Origin: Daldinia sp. FL1419
Taxonomy: Eukaryota; Ascomycota; Sordariomycetes; Xylariales; Hypoxylaceae
Assembly (NCBI GenBank): GCA_025201765.1
Contig: MU623367.1
Span: 186,001 to 250,000 of the forward strand
Length of the DNA: 64,000 nucleotides
Direction: 5' to 3'
The notes under the pieces were generated by a model, which did no database searches, was not told the origin of the DNA, and saw only the letters and a program-made list of their open reading frames with translations. This document shows positions 23,201 through 34,941 of this stretch, piece by piece; the first letter of the stretch is position 1, and each line of letters starts with the position of its first letter. A program made the translations under genes and the position numbers.

Positions 23201-26200
23201 GTTCTGCGGTCGAGAAGCTTGTAACCGGCACGAAGCTGTACCTGATTGAAGTCGGTCCGCACGCGGCGCTCAGGGGGCCTATAGAACAAATTCGCCGGAA
23301 ACTTGAGACACCAAAAGAGGACTTGCCCTACAGTTACACACTTTATAGGGGCAAAGATTCGGATCAATGCGTCAAATCTTTGGCGGGCGACCTTTTTCTC
23401 CGGGGATACTCGTTGAACTGGTCGGCCATTAACGGATGGCCTGAGAAAATTACAAACTTGAAGCCGGTTCACAACCTTCCCCCCTATCCCTGGGATTACT
23501 CAGCGGGGTTGCTGTGGAACGAGCCACGCTCGAGCGTCGAACTCCGAAATAGACGCTACGTCCGCCACGAACTCCTAGGATCATCACAGCTGGCCGGTAA
23601 TGGGATCGACTTTTCATGGCGCAATATTCTCAAGCTTGAGGAGATACCATGGCTACGGGACCATAAGTTGGAGGCACAGATTGCCTTCCCGGCCGCAGCC
23701 TATCTATCACTTGCCATAGAAGCGTTATCCCAACTATGTGATCTCGATTCCGTCAAGCCCAACACTCTCTTTCAATTCCAAAATGTGAGTATAATGACAG
23801 CCTTCGTTGTTAACGACAGCGCTACTACCAAGGATACCGAGCTGCATACTACGATGTGCGCGCGAAAATTATCGACGTCGAACAAATCGAAAGATTGGTA
23901 TGAGTTCTCAATATCCTCATGGGTGGCGGGACTCCCAACACTTCATTGCGCAGGCAGCATCCGAGTTAACGGTGATGCATGTTCTGAAGATATAAAATCC
24001 TTCTCTAAGGTCACTCATGTTGACGACGCTTCCGGTTACGAAGACCAAGATATAGAAAAATGGTACGCCAAAATCGGCGAAGAAGGACTACGCTTCGGTC
24101 CTAAGTTCCGCTCGCTAAGAAACCTGAGGACCGACGGCAGGCGTGTGCGTCCCGAAGCCATATCCACAACCATGTTGATCCAAAGAGACAATCAGAACCC
24201 CATATCAAAGTACCCCGAGACGCAATATAATGTACACCCCATCGTTATCGACGCGTGTTTCCAGGCAGCTATAATGGGGGCCACCGCAGGTAACCTCGGT
24301 GACTTAAAAGGCCAGGTTCCAACGTTTATCTCTAAGTGTCAAATTCGGACACCTGATTCCGCGTGGGTTTCGACTGAGGCAACGATCCATACGAATTCCC
24401 GAAAGTCGGGACCTGTTACTCAGCAAATCGATTCTACACTGTATGATGAGAATGGAGAGCCCGTAGTCATAATGGAAGAAGTTCGTTTATTTCCTTATGA
24501 CGGAAAGATCACAAGCAATCCCATCGACAGTAACAATCAGGCGGGATTGCAACGTCACCCTTGCCTGAAAATCGAGTGGAAGCCGGATATAATGAGATTA
24601 AGTACTGGACTCGAAGCTCAGCTTAGACAGTATATATCTCACTTTAAATCTAAGCGGTTTCCGGACATCGCCGACGCTGAAGAGGAAGAGATGGTAATTG
24701 GAGCCTTACTTGACCTTGCCGGTCATAGGAGACCACGTATGAGGGTTCTCGATTTGTCCAAGGAATCTGATAGTGTCCGTCAAACTTGGCGCAATATACT
24801 AGACGATGGCAGCGCGTTCCCACGATATCTGTCGTGGAGTGTTGGTGAGCTGAAGGAGGGGGAGATCTCCGTCTCCGACGAGAACGTGGGAATATTCGAT
24901 ATTGTGGTAGCCACAGAGGTGAGCTTTCGTTCGCATATACGTTATTGGTACTATAATAACTCTGTCATTAGCCCACTGCTTCAACGATTGCGCAGAAATT
25001 GCCTTCACTACTCTCTCCCGACGGCGTCGTGCTGATTAGAAAAGAGTGCGCATCCACACAGACCACGCTACTCGATGGGTTTGAACAGGTAGTTGCGAAT
25101 AAGCGATGCTCATTAATGATCCCGTCAGGAAACAGATCATCTCTCTTGGGCAAAGATATTCTAATCATAGTAATATGCCCTATCCAACACATTGATCCAC
25201 ATACTGACTTCCAATTGATAGGTCCATGACCCTTCCGACATGATAACACGCTACGCGAAATACCTAGAAGAATATCTATTAGCGGAGATCGGCGTTGCAT
25301 CTGCCAATACTATCCATCTTGTCCAATTTCCGGATGTCGAAATAACCCAAAACCTGGCCTGTATCTCGCTACTAGAACTCGAGAAGGAGTTATTGGCAAC
25401 TATGAACCTGAACGAAATGGCCCTCCTTCAGAAAATTGTCAATACAGCTACTGATCTCGTATGGGTTACAGGTTCTGGAATACTAAGCAGCAACATTGAC
25501 CCGAATCTAACTTTCGTCAGTGGCTTCTCCCGAGCGATAATGCTCGAGCAGCCATCACTTCGATTCTCGGTCTTGGATATCGGCAAGACCTGCGTTGACG
25601 TCTCTCGAGAAAAGTTGATTCCTACCTACGCAAATATTGCCAAAGTTTTAGTCGCATCTAACGACTTTGACGATAAGGAGTTTATCCAAGTTGATGATCT
25701 CCTTTACATCAGCCGTTTTGTTCCCGATACGGAATTGAATTCGCTCTTTCGCCGCCGACTTAATTCCCCCACACAAGGAGATATCAACACGAAGCCGCTA
25801 TTTGAAGCTTCCCCAGCACGTCTTATGATCGATCAACCAGGATCAATTGACACACTTCACTTCCAAGAGATGCAAGACCATTCAGAGGTTCCTGCTGGGT
25901 TCATCGATATCGATGTCAAGGCAGTGAGCATCAATGCCAAGGACATATATACTATGATGGGGCGTGTAGGAACCCCCGAGGGTACTACATCCTGCGAACT
26001 CTGTGGTGTGGTCATATCGGTAGGGTTGAATGTTGACCTAAAGCCCGGCGATCGCGTCGTGGTCCTAGCACCTACACACTTTTCTACCATAGAGCGTGTC
26101 CCGGCGTGGACAGCCCATAAGCTCCTACCAGGAGAGGACTTCCCCACAATGGCCGCCCTTTCCGTAGCTTATACCACCGCACTATACGCCCTATGCGACC

Positions 26201-28232
26201 GTGCCCAGTTAAGACCTGGAGAGTCGATACTCATTCATGCCGGAGCAGGAGCTTTCGGTATTGCTGCCATCACCATTGCGCAACGGATAGGGGCGACGGT
26301 TTACACAACGGTCAGCTCTCCCAAGAAGCGAGAGTTCCTGGTGCAGAAATTAGGAGTCCCAGACGGTCAAATCTTCCAGTCCAGAGACGCCTCATTCGTA
26401 TCTAGTATTTCCAAGGTTACCAAGGGACGTGGGGTTGATGTTATTATCAACTCATTAGTCGGTGACCTCATGCATGAGAGTTGGGCATGCTTAGCGAAAT
26501 TCGGCCGGTTCATTGAAGTGGGCAAACGTGAGCTACTCGATGCTGGTAAACTTGATATGGGTGTTTTCCTGCGGAATGCAACGTTTACGGCATTCGACCT
26601 AACGGACTTATACTACGCTGGGGATTACTATAAAGATGTTTTGGCTAGGTAAGAAAACCAGTGGGCGATATCGCGCGTGAGCTGACTTGGTCCTTAGTAA
26701 AATGAGGGAGGTTTTCGACTTATACCGGTCCGGTAAGATACGGCCTATCCCAATCAGTACGTTCGATGTAGGTGAGATAATCCATGCGTTTCGCCATTTT
26801 GCGGACAAGAATCGGATTGGCAAAGTCGTAATATCTTTGGAGAATCCCCAAAGTCGAATCCCGGTACGGATGCTCCCCTTTGCTTAACGTGACGCATAGA
26901 GCTAAATATGGACATAGACTATTCCAGCCAGATACAAATCGGCATTCGACCCCGAAAAGGCCTATCTACTCGTGGGCTGTCTCGGTGGCTTGGGTCGGAG
27001 CCTGGGTCGGTGGATGATGGCTCGAGGCGCTCGACGATTCGTTTTTCTTGGCAGATCAGGCACCGACAAACCCGACGCGAAGAATTTCGTATCGCTGCTT
27101 GAAAATTCCGGGGCCGATGTACGCGTCGTCCGAGGAGATGTATCAAATCTTGCAGATGTCAAGGTTGCCGTGGAAGCTTGTTGCGCTATGGGCGCAGCGG
27201 TTGGCGGGGTTGTTCAAGCCGCTATGGGCTTACACGAATCCATATTCTCTAGCAGTAAGATGCTTGATTTCTTTTTACTCGGGAGCAAAATAAGTATGGA
27301 AATATTAACCTGATGCTAACAATTTTCGTCTTGCAGTGGGACATGGCGCCTGGCATACAAGTATTCAGCCAAAATGGGCCGGAACCTGGAATTTGCACAG
27401 CGCACTGAAAGGTCACAATCTTGACTTTTTCCTAATGACCTCGTCGGTTTCAGGCAGTGTCGGCACAGCTACTGAAAGTAACTATTGCGCTGCAAATAGC
27501 TTCCTCGACGCATTCGCTCAATGGCAACGTCAACAAGGAGTACCAGCTATTTCAGTTGGGCTAGGAATGATATCTGAAGTGGGATATCTCCACGAAAACC
27601 CAGATATCGAGGCCCTGTTGTTGCGCAAAGGGATCCAACCCTTGAACGAGGAGGAGTTCCTGCAGGTTATCGATTTCGCTCTCTCAGGGAACACTCCAAC
27701 CTCTGATAGCTGTTCGAATGCCCATATTCTGACGGGATTAGAACCATTGGGCTTACGCACACTTATCTCGAAGGGATTCAATGTGGATAACGTAATGATG
27801 CAAGATCCGCGGGCGTCGATTATATCCACCTCGCTTTACAACGAGAAAGAATCACGAAATGCGGAAAAGCCAGGTCTCTCCAATCATGCAAGTGGTGCAG
27901 CAAGACCAGAATGGCTGAAATCCGTCCCTGCGAATCTTACCGAGCCGTTGTTCTTCGCAGCCGGTGGTGGAACTTTATATGACGCGATACTAAACCTGGT
28001 CCGTAAACGGTTTTCGGACGTCATGCTGATACAACAAGACCAAATCGAGAACTTCAAGCCGTTGGCCCAGTTTGGCCTCGATAGTATGATCGCGGCCGAG
28101 CTTCGGACATGGTTCTGGAGGACTTTTAAGGTTGATGTGCCATTCTTCAACCTTATGAGCCCGACCGAAAATATCAATACGCTTGCTAAACAGGTAGAGG
28201 CAAATATTGTCTGCGGCGACGAAAAGAAATGA
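20208..28232 (+). CDS. Highly reducing type I polyketide synthase (KS-AT-DH-psiMT-ER-KR-ACP)
   Basis: Twelve exons (20208-20277, 20340-20576, 20764-21002, 21124-21432, 21487-21697, 21761-21902, 21935-24918, 24972-25169, 25222-26648, 26698-26863, 26918-27254, 27337-28232), about 2,400 aa. KS: VCIVGIGCRIPGG, Cys of DTACSST (about residue 190), ECHGTGT and NIGHSEA. AT: FICTGQGAQFPGM and GHSSGE (about 647). DH: His in WLRDHKLEAQIAFPAAAY (about 978) and Asp in HPIVIDACFQ; the usual Gly of HxxxG is Ala. The methyltransferase region is reduced to ~200 residues with no SAM motif. ER: IHAGAGAFGIAAI. KR: LLVGCLGGLGRSLG with Ser of MTSSVSG and Tyr of SNYCAANS. ACP: Ser in GLDSM (about 2355). No terminal release domain. 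Expected product: a reduced, unmethylated polyketide, released in trans. Two oddities: exon 2 ends one base out of phase with exon 3, and the 32-base intron at 21903 is very short. Confidence 0.9.
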
Positions 28233-28874
28233 ATATTGCTGTGGTTTCCGAACACGTTTTGGATATTCTGACGCGCGCCGTTCTTAACGGGAACCGGAAC
28301 TCCCTGTTCTCCTGTTCTCCTAGTCATATGTTAGTGACTATTTCATCAGTCTAGTCAGAATAGATGACTATCTAGAAGGACCGATATTGATACTCGCTAG
28401 GGAATATCATCCAGATTCCGATTCAAAGTCCATCGTTAAATCTAAGAAAATTTCTCTTGCATAGGACCGTCGTAGGTGTGTTTGTCAAGGGTATTGAGTA
28501 GTGAATATACGCGCTTTAGATCACGCGAGCGGGTGATACAAATTAAACCCACTTCCAATTCCGTGTACTTAGCACAGATGTTAGATCAATACGGAACCAT
28601 ACAGCCTCGGTAAATGGGAGTATCGTAGGCGCCATCCTTTATTCCCAGGTAGAAGTGCATCCATCACCAACGGAATCACAGTCCAGGGCGCGGGCAAACT
28701 TGGTGGGCTGAAAGCTATTAAGAAGTAGAATTCAACGGACGTATCCGCCAGGTGACCACTATAACTTGGTCGCAATGCGTGCCCTTCGTAGTAGCTTACA
28801 AGGGAGCCGAAGATATTTTGAAAAGTTGCAGTGACTTATTTATATTCGTTTACCCAAGCACAAGTATGTGATAC
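28233..28874. other. Intergenic region downstream of PKS
   Basis: No gene is supported. Short open frames on both strands lack motifs. Confidence 0.5.
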
Positions 28875-28946
28875 GGTTTCCTGGTGTAATGGCTAGCACT
28901 GCGGATTCTGATTCCGCCAATCTGGGTTCGATTCCCAGGGAGACCT
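28875..28946 (+). tRNA. tRNA-Gln (CUG anticodon)
   Basis: A 72-base cloverleaf without intron. The acceptor arm GGTTTCC pairs with GGAGACC (one G-U pair). The D-arm region is TGGTGTAATGGCTAGCA. The anticodon stem GCGGA/TCCGC closes loop TTCTGAT with anticodon CTG. The T arm is CTGGGTTCGATTCCCAG, containing the B-box. It lies between the PKS and the carboxylesterase. Confidence 0.93.
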
Positions 28947-30582
28947 TTCATTTTGCCTAATTTTTACACCTAATGGCGTTCGTTGCATTTAAATGTCTAA
29001 ATTGTGGTGGTGCACGGACTATCGCATGTGGGTTCCAAGTTCGTTAGGGTTGAAAGGTCCGATTCGACATTTTACTCTAGTTAAACGTTAGGGCGTACAT
29101 AGTTTCGATTTGGTGGAACTATTGGCCCATGCACGATGATAACTGAGGCTCGAAATACATGGTTTTAAGCGCATGCATATACTAATTATGGAGTAGTGGA
29201 TATCATTATTAGACCAAAAGAAAAATTTAGGAACAGTTTTACGTCCATGTCTTTTAGCGCCAGCCACAGCTAGTAGCCACAAAAGCCACAAGAATTGTTA
29301 TTCCTAAAGTCCAGGGGTTACACAAGCTTAATTATCAAACTCGACTATTTTTTAATAACTAGGCGCATTACATTCTTCCCTTACCTCTTCACAATTCTTC
29401 ACCCCTTCACCCCTTATAATCATTTTCAACAGATGGACGAAATAAAGGTCAGAGATACTAGTTATTATTATAACACTGAGGAACTTGGATTGCCTTCTGA
29501 ACTTATCTCAATCCATCGTTGTATCCATTCAGAAACGCTAAAAGGGGCCTTCGTCAGCAATCACATGCCGACTTATTTATAGCACAAAAAAGAATAACCT
29601 ATTAAATCCTCCCACTAAGAAGCAATACCTAGTTGATTTTGGTACTCTTGCTCGCTCTCATTCACCAGTTATATACCTAACCTTAAGCAGGTAGATATAA
29701 AGATATATAGAATGTACCAAAACGTAACCACCGGGAACTCGGAATTAAGAGTTACGAATCAACAGAGAAAAGACACCTGAGCGAAAAGGTTATATTATCA
29801 AGACAAGTAATAGTACCGAGTAGAGAGCTCACAAGATAAGTTCTCCATTAGCAATGCATCCTTGCTAAGCTTACCGAGGTAGTCTTCTGAGGGGTACATC
29901 TAACCGGAACCGCAAGAGGACCGAGATAGAATGTACGAATGGAAAGAGACTATTACATAATTATATACTTGACTATTAGACAAAGTAAGATACTCATATT
30001 GTTCAGAAAAGCAGCAATGAGCGTTAACCTAATTTTAGTATATTCGGTACATAAAATCATTCCGCGGCTAAGCAGAAGACTATACCTTATATTGTAAACC
30101 ATCTACTCGCATTGAGACTAAGCCATGCTCTATATCGTAGGGGTCTCTACAGCTTGGGGTATTCCGTCCTATCAGGTGCCGCCCCAATGATGCGAGATGA
30201 CAACATTTAGCCTATTCGAGCCATAGATGCAGCGAAGGTCCAGATCGTACCCAAGGTTCCAAAGCTTTGTTGGGTTTCATTTTATAGAAGTCACATGTAG
30301 GGTCTTATTGACAGGAAAGGAAGCTCCTTGAAGCTGGCAAGTGCCGACATAGTAGACGGAAAGATGATAGTCTATGGAATAAATGTAATTATATGCCTCT
30401 CATATAGCTATCCTAAGGATTTCGTCGTTCTATAAGTATAGTGGCCTCCCTCTGGGCGGAGATCTTCATCATTAGTAGAAACTCATTTAATCTCGGTCCA
30501 GGCCGGATTGTCGTAATGATATTCCACCTCGTAAAGGTACAATATCGACGATCAGTCTCGGCACCAATCATTCTTACTCAAA
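28947..30582. other. Intergenic region, no gene seen
   Basis: About 1.6 kb upstream of the carboxylesterase. The only longer plus-strand frame (29295-29582) has no motif and is AT-biased. Confidence 0.5.
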
Positions 30583-32166
30583 ATGAAACAATTACTCTTG
30601 CTAGCGAGTACATTCGTGAAGGCCATTGTGGCTAGCCGACTGTGCGACCGAGATGATGACCCCAGCCTCACGGTAAGGACTCTCACTGGGACCTACACCG
30701 GTCTCCAAAACACAGAATATCCGGGTGTCAGAGAGTTTCGAAATATCCCATATGCTGAGCCTCCCGTTGGCAAGCTTCGATGGAAACCTCCCGTTCCGCT
30801 CCGTCCCTTGCAAGCCCATCACCATTCTTACAGATTTCCGCCATCATGCCCGCAATACCTCACATCACACTTGTCGCTCTGGAATTCCAACATTACGGAT
30901 TTCTCTATCCCCACCGGTGACCAAAGCCACTTTGCAGGTGAAATGGCACAGACAACGGCAGAAGATTGCTTGAGCTTAGCTATTTGGACACCTATCAACG
31001 CCACGTCCCAAGATAAGCTTCCTGTGGGTCTTTTTTTACCAGGCGGTAGTTTTAGGGGTGGCGGTCTAGATGCCCCCTACCATACACCGGCGGGATGGGT
31101 TAATCGTAGCCAAAAACACATCATGGTTACCATGAACTACAGGGTTAACATATTTGGATTTCCGAACTCAGCTGGGTTAGAGGATAATGATCTCGGAATA
31201 TTAGATCAAAGGCTTGCCCTAGAATGGGTGTATGCAAATATTAAAGCCTTTGGCGGTGACCCAAGTCGTATCACCGTATGGGGACACTCGGCCGGCGGAG
31301 TATCGGCAGACGTCTTGAACTTTGGATATTACGACAACCCACTAGCCGCTGGCTTCTTCCTAATGTCTGGGACAGCTATGCGTGTATTTTCGCAGGGGGA
31401 TAACGCACTACAAACAAACTTCACGTATGTTGCCAAGGAACTTGGATGTGATTTCCCAGGCGATCCTCAGGCGGAGGTCGAATGTATGCGACAGGTTCCA
31501 GTGAATTTAATCACCAATTTTGTTGGGCATTATGGGGACGAAAAGAAGGAACCTTCTTTGTTCTTTCGTCCTACGGTAGACAACAAGATCATATTTAAGA
31601 ACTATACAGAAAGAGCTGAACAAGGTCTCATATCGAAGGTACCAGCACTCATTAGCGACACATCTAATGAGCAATCAAGTCTTATTGCGTACCCTCTCGA
31701 TAACCTAGTTCAAGGGCCCAATAAAACAGATGTCGACAAAGGAACGCTGAACGATTTTATTTGCCCAGCATACAACTCTTCGAACATCAGAGAATTGAAT
31801 AATCTTACTACATATCGTTACCAATATGCAGGGAATTATTCGAACCTGACTCCGTTTCCTTGGATGGGAGCCTACCATGGTGCCGACTTACCCATGATAT
31901 TTGGCAGTTATAACCTCTCAGGCGGAGCTACGGACTTCCAAAAGCGAGTAGCGGAGACGATGCAGGACTATGTTTTGGCTTTTCTAACAGACCCAGAAAA
32001 TGGGTTAAAATCACTTGGTTGGTTGCCTGGTGATTCGAGTTCCGTAGTCGATGGCCTAATGGTAAGATTCGGCGCAGGCGACGTTATAGTTCAAAGTATC
32101 GATGCCTCAGACGTGGATATTGCATGTACGGGAGTAGGGCATTACAACTCACATCCGTACAAGTGA
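30583..32166 (+). CDS. Secreted type-B carboxylesterase/lipase
   Basis: An intronless frame of 527 aa. The N-terminus MKQLLLLASTFVKAIVASRL is a signal peptide. FRNIPYAEPPVGKLRWKPP is the family entry motif, followed by AEDCLSLAIWTP (form of EDCLxLN) and the oxyanion-loop region FLPGGSF. The nucleophile elbow is GHSAGG (Ser about 235). Candidate acid Glu is in DTSNEQSS (about 362) and His in AYHGADLPMIFG (about 431). Several NxS/T sequons agree with secretion. The enzyme hydrolyses carboxylic esters; the natural substrate is unknown. As the nearest hydrolase to a PKS without a releasing domain, it might cleave an ester in the product, but the signal peptide argues against acting on the ACP-bound chain in the cytosol. 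Confidence 0.92.
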   Translation: MKQLLLLASTFVKAIVASRLCDRDDDPSLTVRTLTGTYTGLQNTEYPGVREFRNIPYAEPPVGKLRWKPPVPLRPLQAHHHSYRFPPSCPQYLTSHLSLWNSNITDFSIPTGDQSHFAGEMAQTTAEDCLSLAIWTPINATSQDKLPVGLFLPGGSFRGGGLDAPYHTPAGWVNRSQKHIMVTMNYRVNIFGFPNSAGLEDNDLGILDQRLALEWVYANIKAFGGDPSRITVWGHSAGGVSADVLNFGYYDNPLAAGFFLMSGTAMRVFSQGDNALQTNFTYVAKELGCDFPGDPQAEVECMRQVPVNLITNFVGHYGDEKKEPSLFFRPTVDNKIIFKNYTERAEQGLISKVPALISDTSNEQSSLIAYPLDNLVQGPNKTDVDKGTLNDFICPAYNSSNIRELNNLTTYRYQYAGNYSNLTPFPWMGAYHGADLPMIFGSYNLSGGATDFQKRVAETMQDYVLAFLTDPENGLKSLGWLPGDSSSVVDGLMVRFGAGDVIVQSIDASDVDIACTGVGHYNSHPYK

Positions 32167-32956
32167 GAAAGCAGATTGAAATTTGTTAATAAGGATATGC
32201 ATAACATACCTTTTAAATATTCTAGCTTGTCAATATTGTTAACTTAGTTCCTTACCATGTGAAAGGAGACGCATGAACCATCTTATTGTATGAATTATTC
32301 CTAGAACATCGACTGAATTCTGATATGGCTCACAACTTTCATACACGACGGTTTGTATGTGGATTAGTATACCGGCATTTGGAACACATAAGGCCTTCGT
32401 TAGTATTATGGAATAAACTTGGGGTTACTGCTGATATCGTATTATTCTCACAGATTCCGGCAGGTTCCCCTAAGCGAGTGAGTATTCTCTATTTTAAGAT
32501 AGCTCATAAAGTCATAGATAAAGTTACAATTTACCTACCACCATCATTCACATACTGCCTACTCCATCCAGAGCCATACTAACTTTAATATGGCAGGCCC
32601 GCTAGATGGCGATACTGACGAGAGCGATACCATAGCCCATACTCTGCAAGATTCAGATTACGCATCTGGCATTGACCTCTTAAAACTTGCCCAAGCTGGT
32701 AACCGGGTTGATAGAGTTCAAAACTCACCTATATTACCCTTCCGCACATCATCGTTGCCGTCTTTGCCTTATCAAAATTGGTTGCGAGATTCCAGTTCGA
32801 AGAAGCACCCATCCCCTCAAGGTACTACCAGCAACAAAAAGTAGGTTTTTATGCATTATATGAACCATAAACAGTTCTAGTAAATTTATTTCTCATGCTA
32901 ATAGTACCAGGCCTAGGAAAACACAATACTGGGATAACAGCCAACAACGATCCACT
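32167..32956. other. Intergenic region with uncertain short ORF
   Basis: The plus-strand frame 32590-32844 (84 codons, opening MAGPLDGDTDESDT) is hydrophilic and could be a 5-prime exon of the next gene. Its obvious donor (CAAG|GTACTACC) does not keep phase with the best acceptor before 32957, so I do not join them. Confidence 0.4.
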
Positions 32957-33682
32957 ATGGATTCCTTCTCGAGCCTTCCCAAGTCCCCGGCTTCGCAGAC
33001 TCAAGAGCAAGAAGTATGCCAACTCCCTTCAAACTCCATCCAGAAACCACAGCCTCAGCCTCAAGAAGACATTTATACCAACTTACATTTCGAAGTGGAA
33101 AGTTCCACATTATCCACCGTCACTTGTGATGACCCTGAGAAAACCGAAGAAGAAGCTCCTAAGTCCGGCTTATATACAATCAGCGAGCAGGAAATAGACG
33201 CACTACCCTACAACCTTGGCTTAATCTATAGAGAGAATCTCAGAATGGACGCCGAAGCCAGGCAACGCGAGAAAGACAAGGCAACCGAGAAAGCACGCAT
33301 CGAGGCAGAGAAGAAAGCCAACGAAATGAGATGGCCAGGCGACACTTCAGCTTACCCAGCAGATTCTTTCGTATTCACAAACCCTGTAGGAAGCGCACTC
33401 CGCGCAAAGGCCGTCCACATCGGCACCCCGAAAAGCCATCCTCCAACAGCACGGGTTAGTGTCTACGCCATACGACAAGATGATCGCGACAACATCGAGT
33501 TTAGAATGGCTCGAGATGGTTCTTCCCTAGAAGAGATACGACAGGGGCCTTTGTTCGACTACGATCAGATTCGTCACAACGACTACTTCAAGGGAATGGA
33601 GCAAAGCCAAGCCGATATTTGGGTGCGACAGCTGACGGCTCAGGTTCCAGGCATTAATGATTGCATCGTTAAGTGGAAGTAG
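32957..33682 (+). CDS. Hypothetical hydrophilic protein
   Basis: A single frame of 241 aa that I do not recognise. The first ~70 residues are Gln/Pro/Ser-rich. A Lys/Glu/Ala-rich helix follows at about 95-125 (DAEARQREKDKATEKARIEA), likely a coiled coil. The C-terminal part is more globular and ends QLTAQVPGINDCIVKWK. No signal peptide or TM segment is present. A 5-prime exon around 32590 is possible but not frame-compatible as read. It might be a lineage-specific gene next to the cluster edge. Confidence 0.55.
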   Translation: MDSFSSLPKSPASQTQEQEVCQLPSNSIQKPQPQPQEDIYTNLHFEVESSTLSTVTCDDPEKTEEEAPKSGLYTISEQEIDALPYNLGLIYRENLRMDAEARQREKDKATEKARIEAEKKANEMRWPGDTSAYPADSFVFTNPVGSALRAKAVHIGTPKSHPPTARVSVYAIRQDDRDNIEFRMARDGSSLEEIRQGPLFDYDQIRHNDYFKGMEQSQADIWVRQLTAQVPGINDCIVKWK

Positions 33683-34941
33683 CAGGCTCCAATCTATGGG
33701 CCGGATTATCGACTTTGTGATATAGAAGCCCACACCGGTTACTCTAATTGCCGTCATGTTACGTCCTCACGCAATGAGAAGCATTTTCTTAATAGGGGCT
33801 TGCGAAGGTTTGATCGGAACTTAGGTCATATATCTCATAGTAAACCCAACACCACGTGTGTACCTACGCATTATGATATGGCTTGGATGATAATGATTCA
33901 AAGTTATCCCAGATTATATCAATGGTCAAGACACCGTTAGCAATATACGTGGAGGTTGTAAAGATTCTGAAGTACCTTACATTAGATACTATGAGAATCC
34001 CGAGACTGAACTCTGATTGACCGAATGCCTCAATATCCCAGGAACTCAGGGGCTCCTAGCTTTTCGGGAGAATACCATTAGGCATTGGGCTAGGCAATTA
34101 CCTACTAATATAGGTATCCATATCAGAGTAATAGTACACCAGGCTTTGAGTTACCTAACTAATCCAAGGTCATCCACGGAGAAAAGCGACCACAAGTTTT
34201 ACAATAAAAGGTAACCCAAGAAATTATATCAGCTAGATCCGGAACAGAAAACTATTATTCCAGGTAGACTTTTCAATGACGGGAATACCAACTCGAAATA
34301 AATCTTACACACAAAGCAAATAAACCAAGCGATAGTAGTAAGCGTAATCAAATCGTCAACTTTTTAATGGCATTCAATATCATGTGGTAACGAAGTAGCT
34401 AAATCGGACTAATCGTAATGAGAAGTTAGATAATGAATTGCTATAATAGAATCTTTGATTTGGTTACTGGATTCTCTTGGACGGCTCCCGGGTTTAGTTG
34501 GATGGAATATGCCCGTGCCTGCTAGGAATGAATCTATAGTGTTTGAATATCGTACAAATGCACCATGGCATCACAGCTTAAGTAGCTCAGTATTTCGCAA
34601 TTGGAATCTATACGGCTCTATAAACTGACTCAATTGTCGTAGTAGCTATCTTCCTTAACTTTAACGCCTTATGACTCCCTCCCTCCTTTTGTTGTGTAAT
34701 TTGGTTGGTATTCAAGTATACAGCGTTGGGGCGTCCGTCTTGAGAACCGTACATTACTGAAACCTGGAGTATGCAAATGCAAATGCAATGTGATCCTATA
34801 TTCATTAGTATTTGTTTGTACATATTGGTTATTGATACTGCCAACACAACGAGGAACCAGCTACTCACCTAAGCGCGTGGGTATCGGGGTTCGATAATAC
34901 GTGAATAGCAACCAGTTTGTTCTTTTATCATCACCCACGCT
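33683..34941. other. Intergenic region, no gene seen
   Basis: AT-biased spacer between the hypothetical gene and the convergent Cys-rich membrane protein gene. No motif-bearing frame. Confidence 0.5.
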
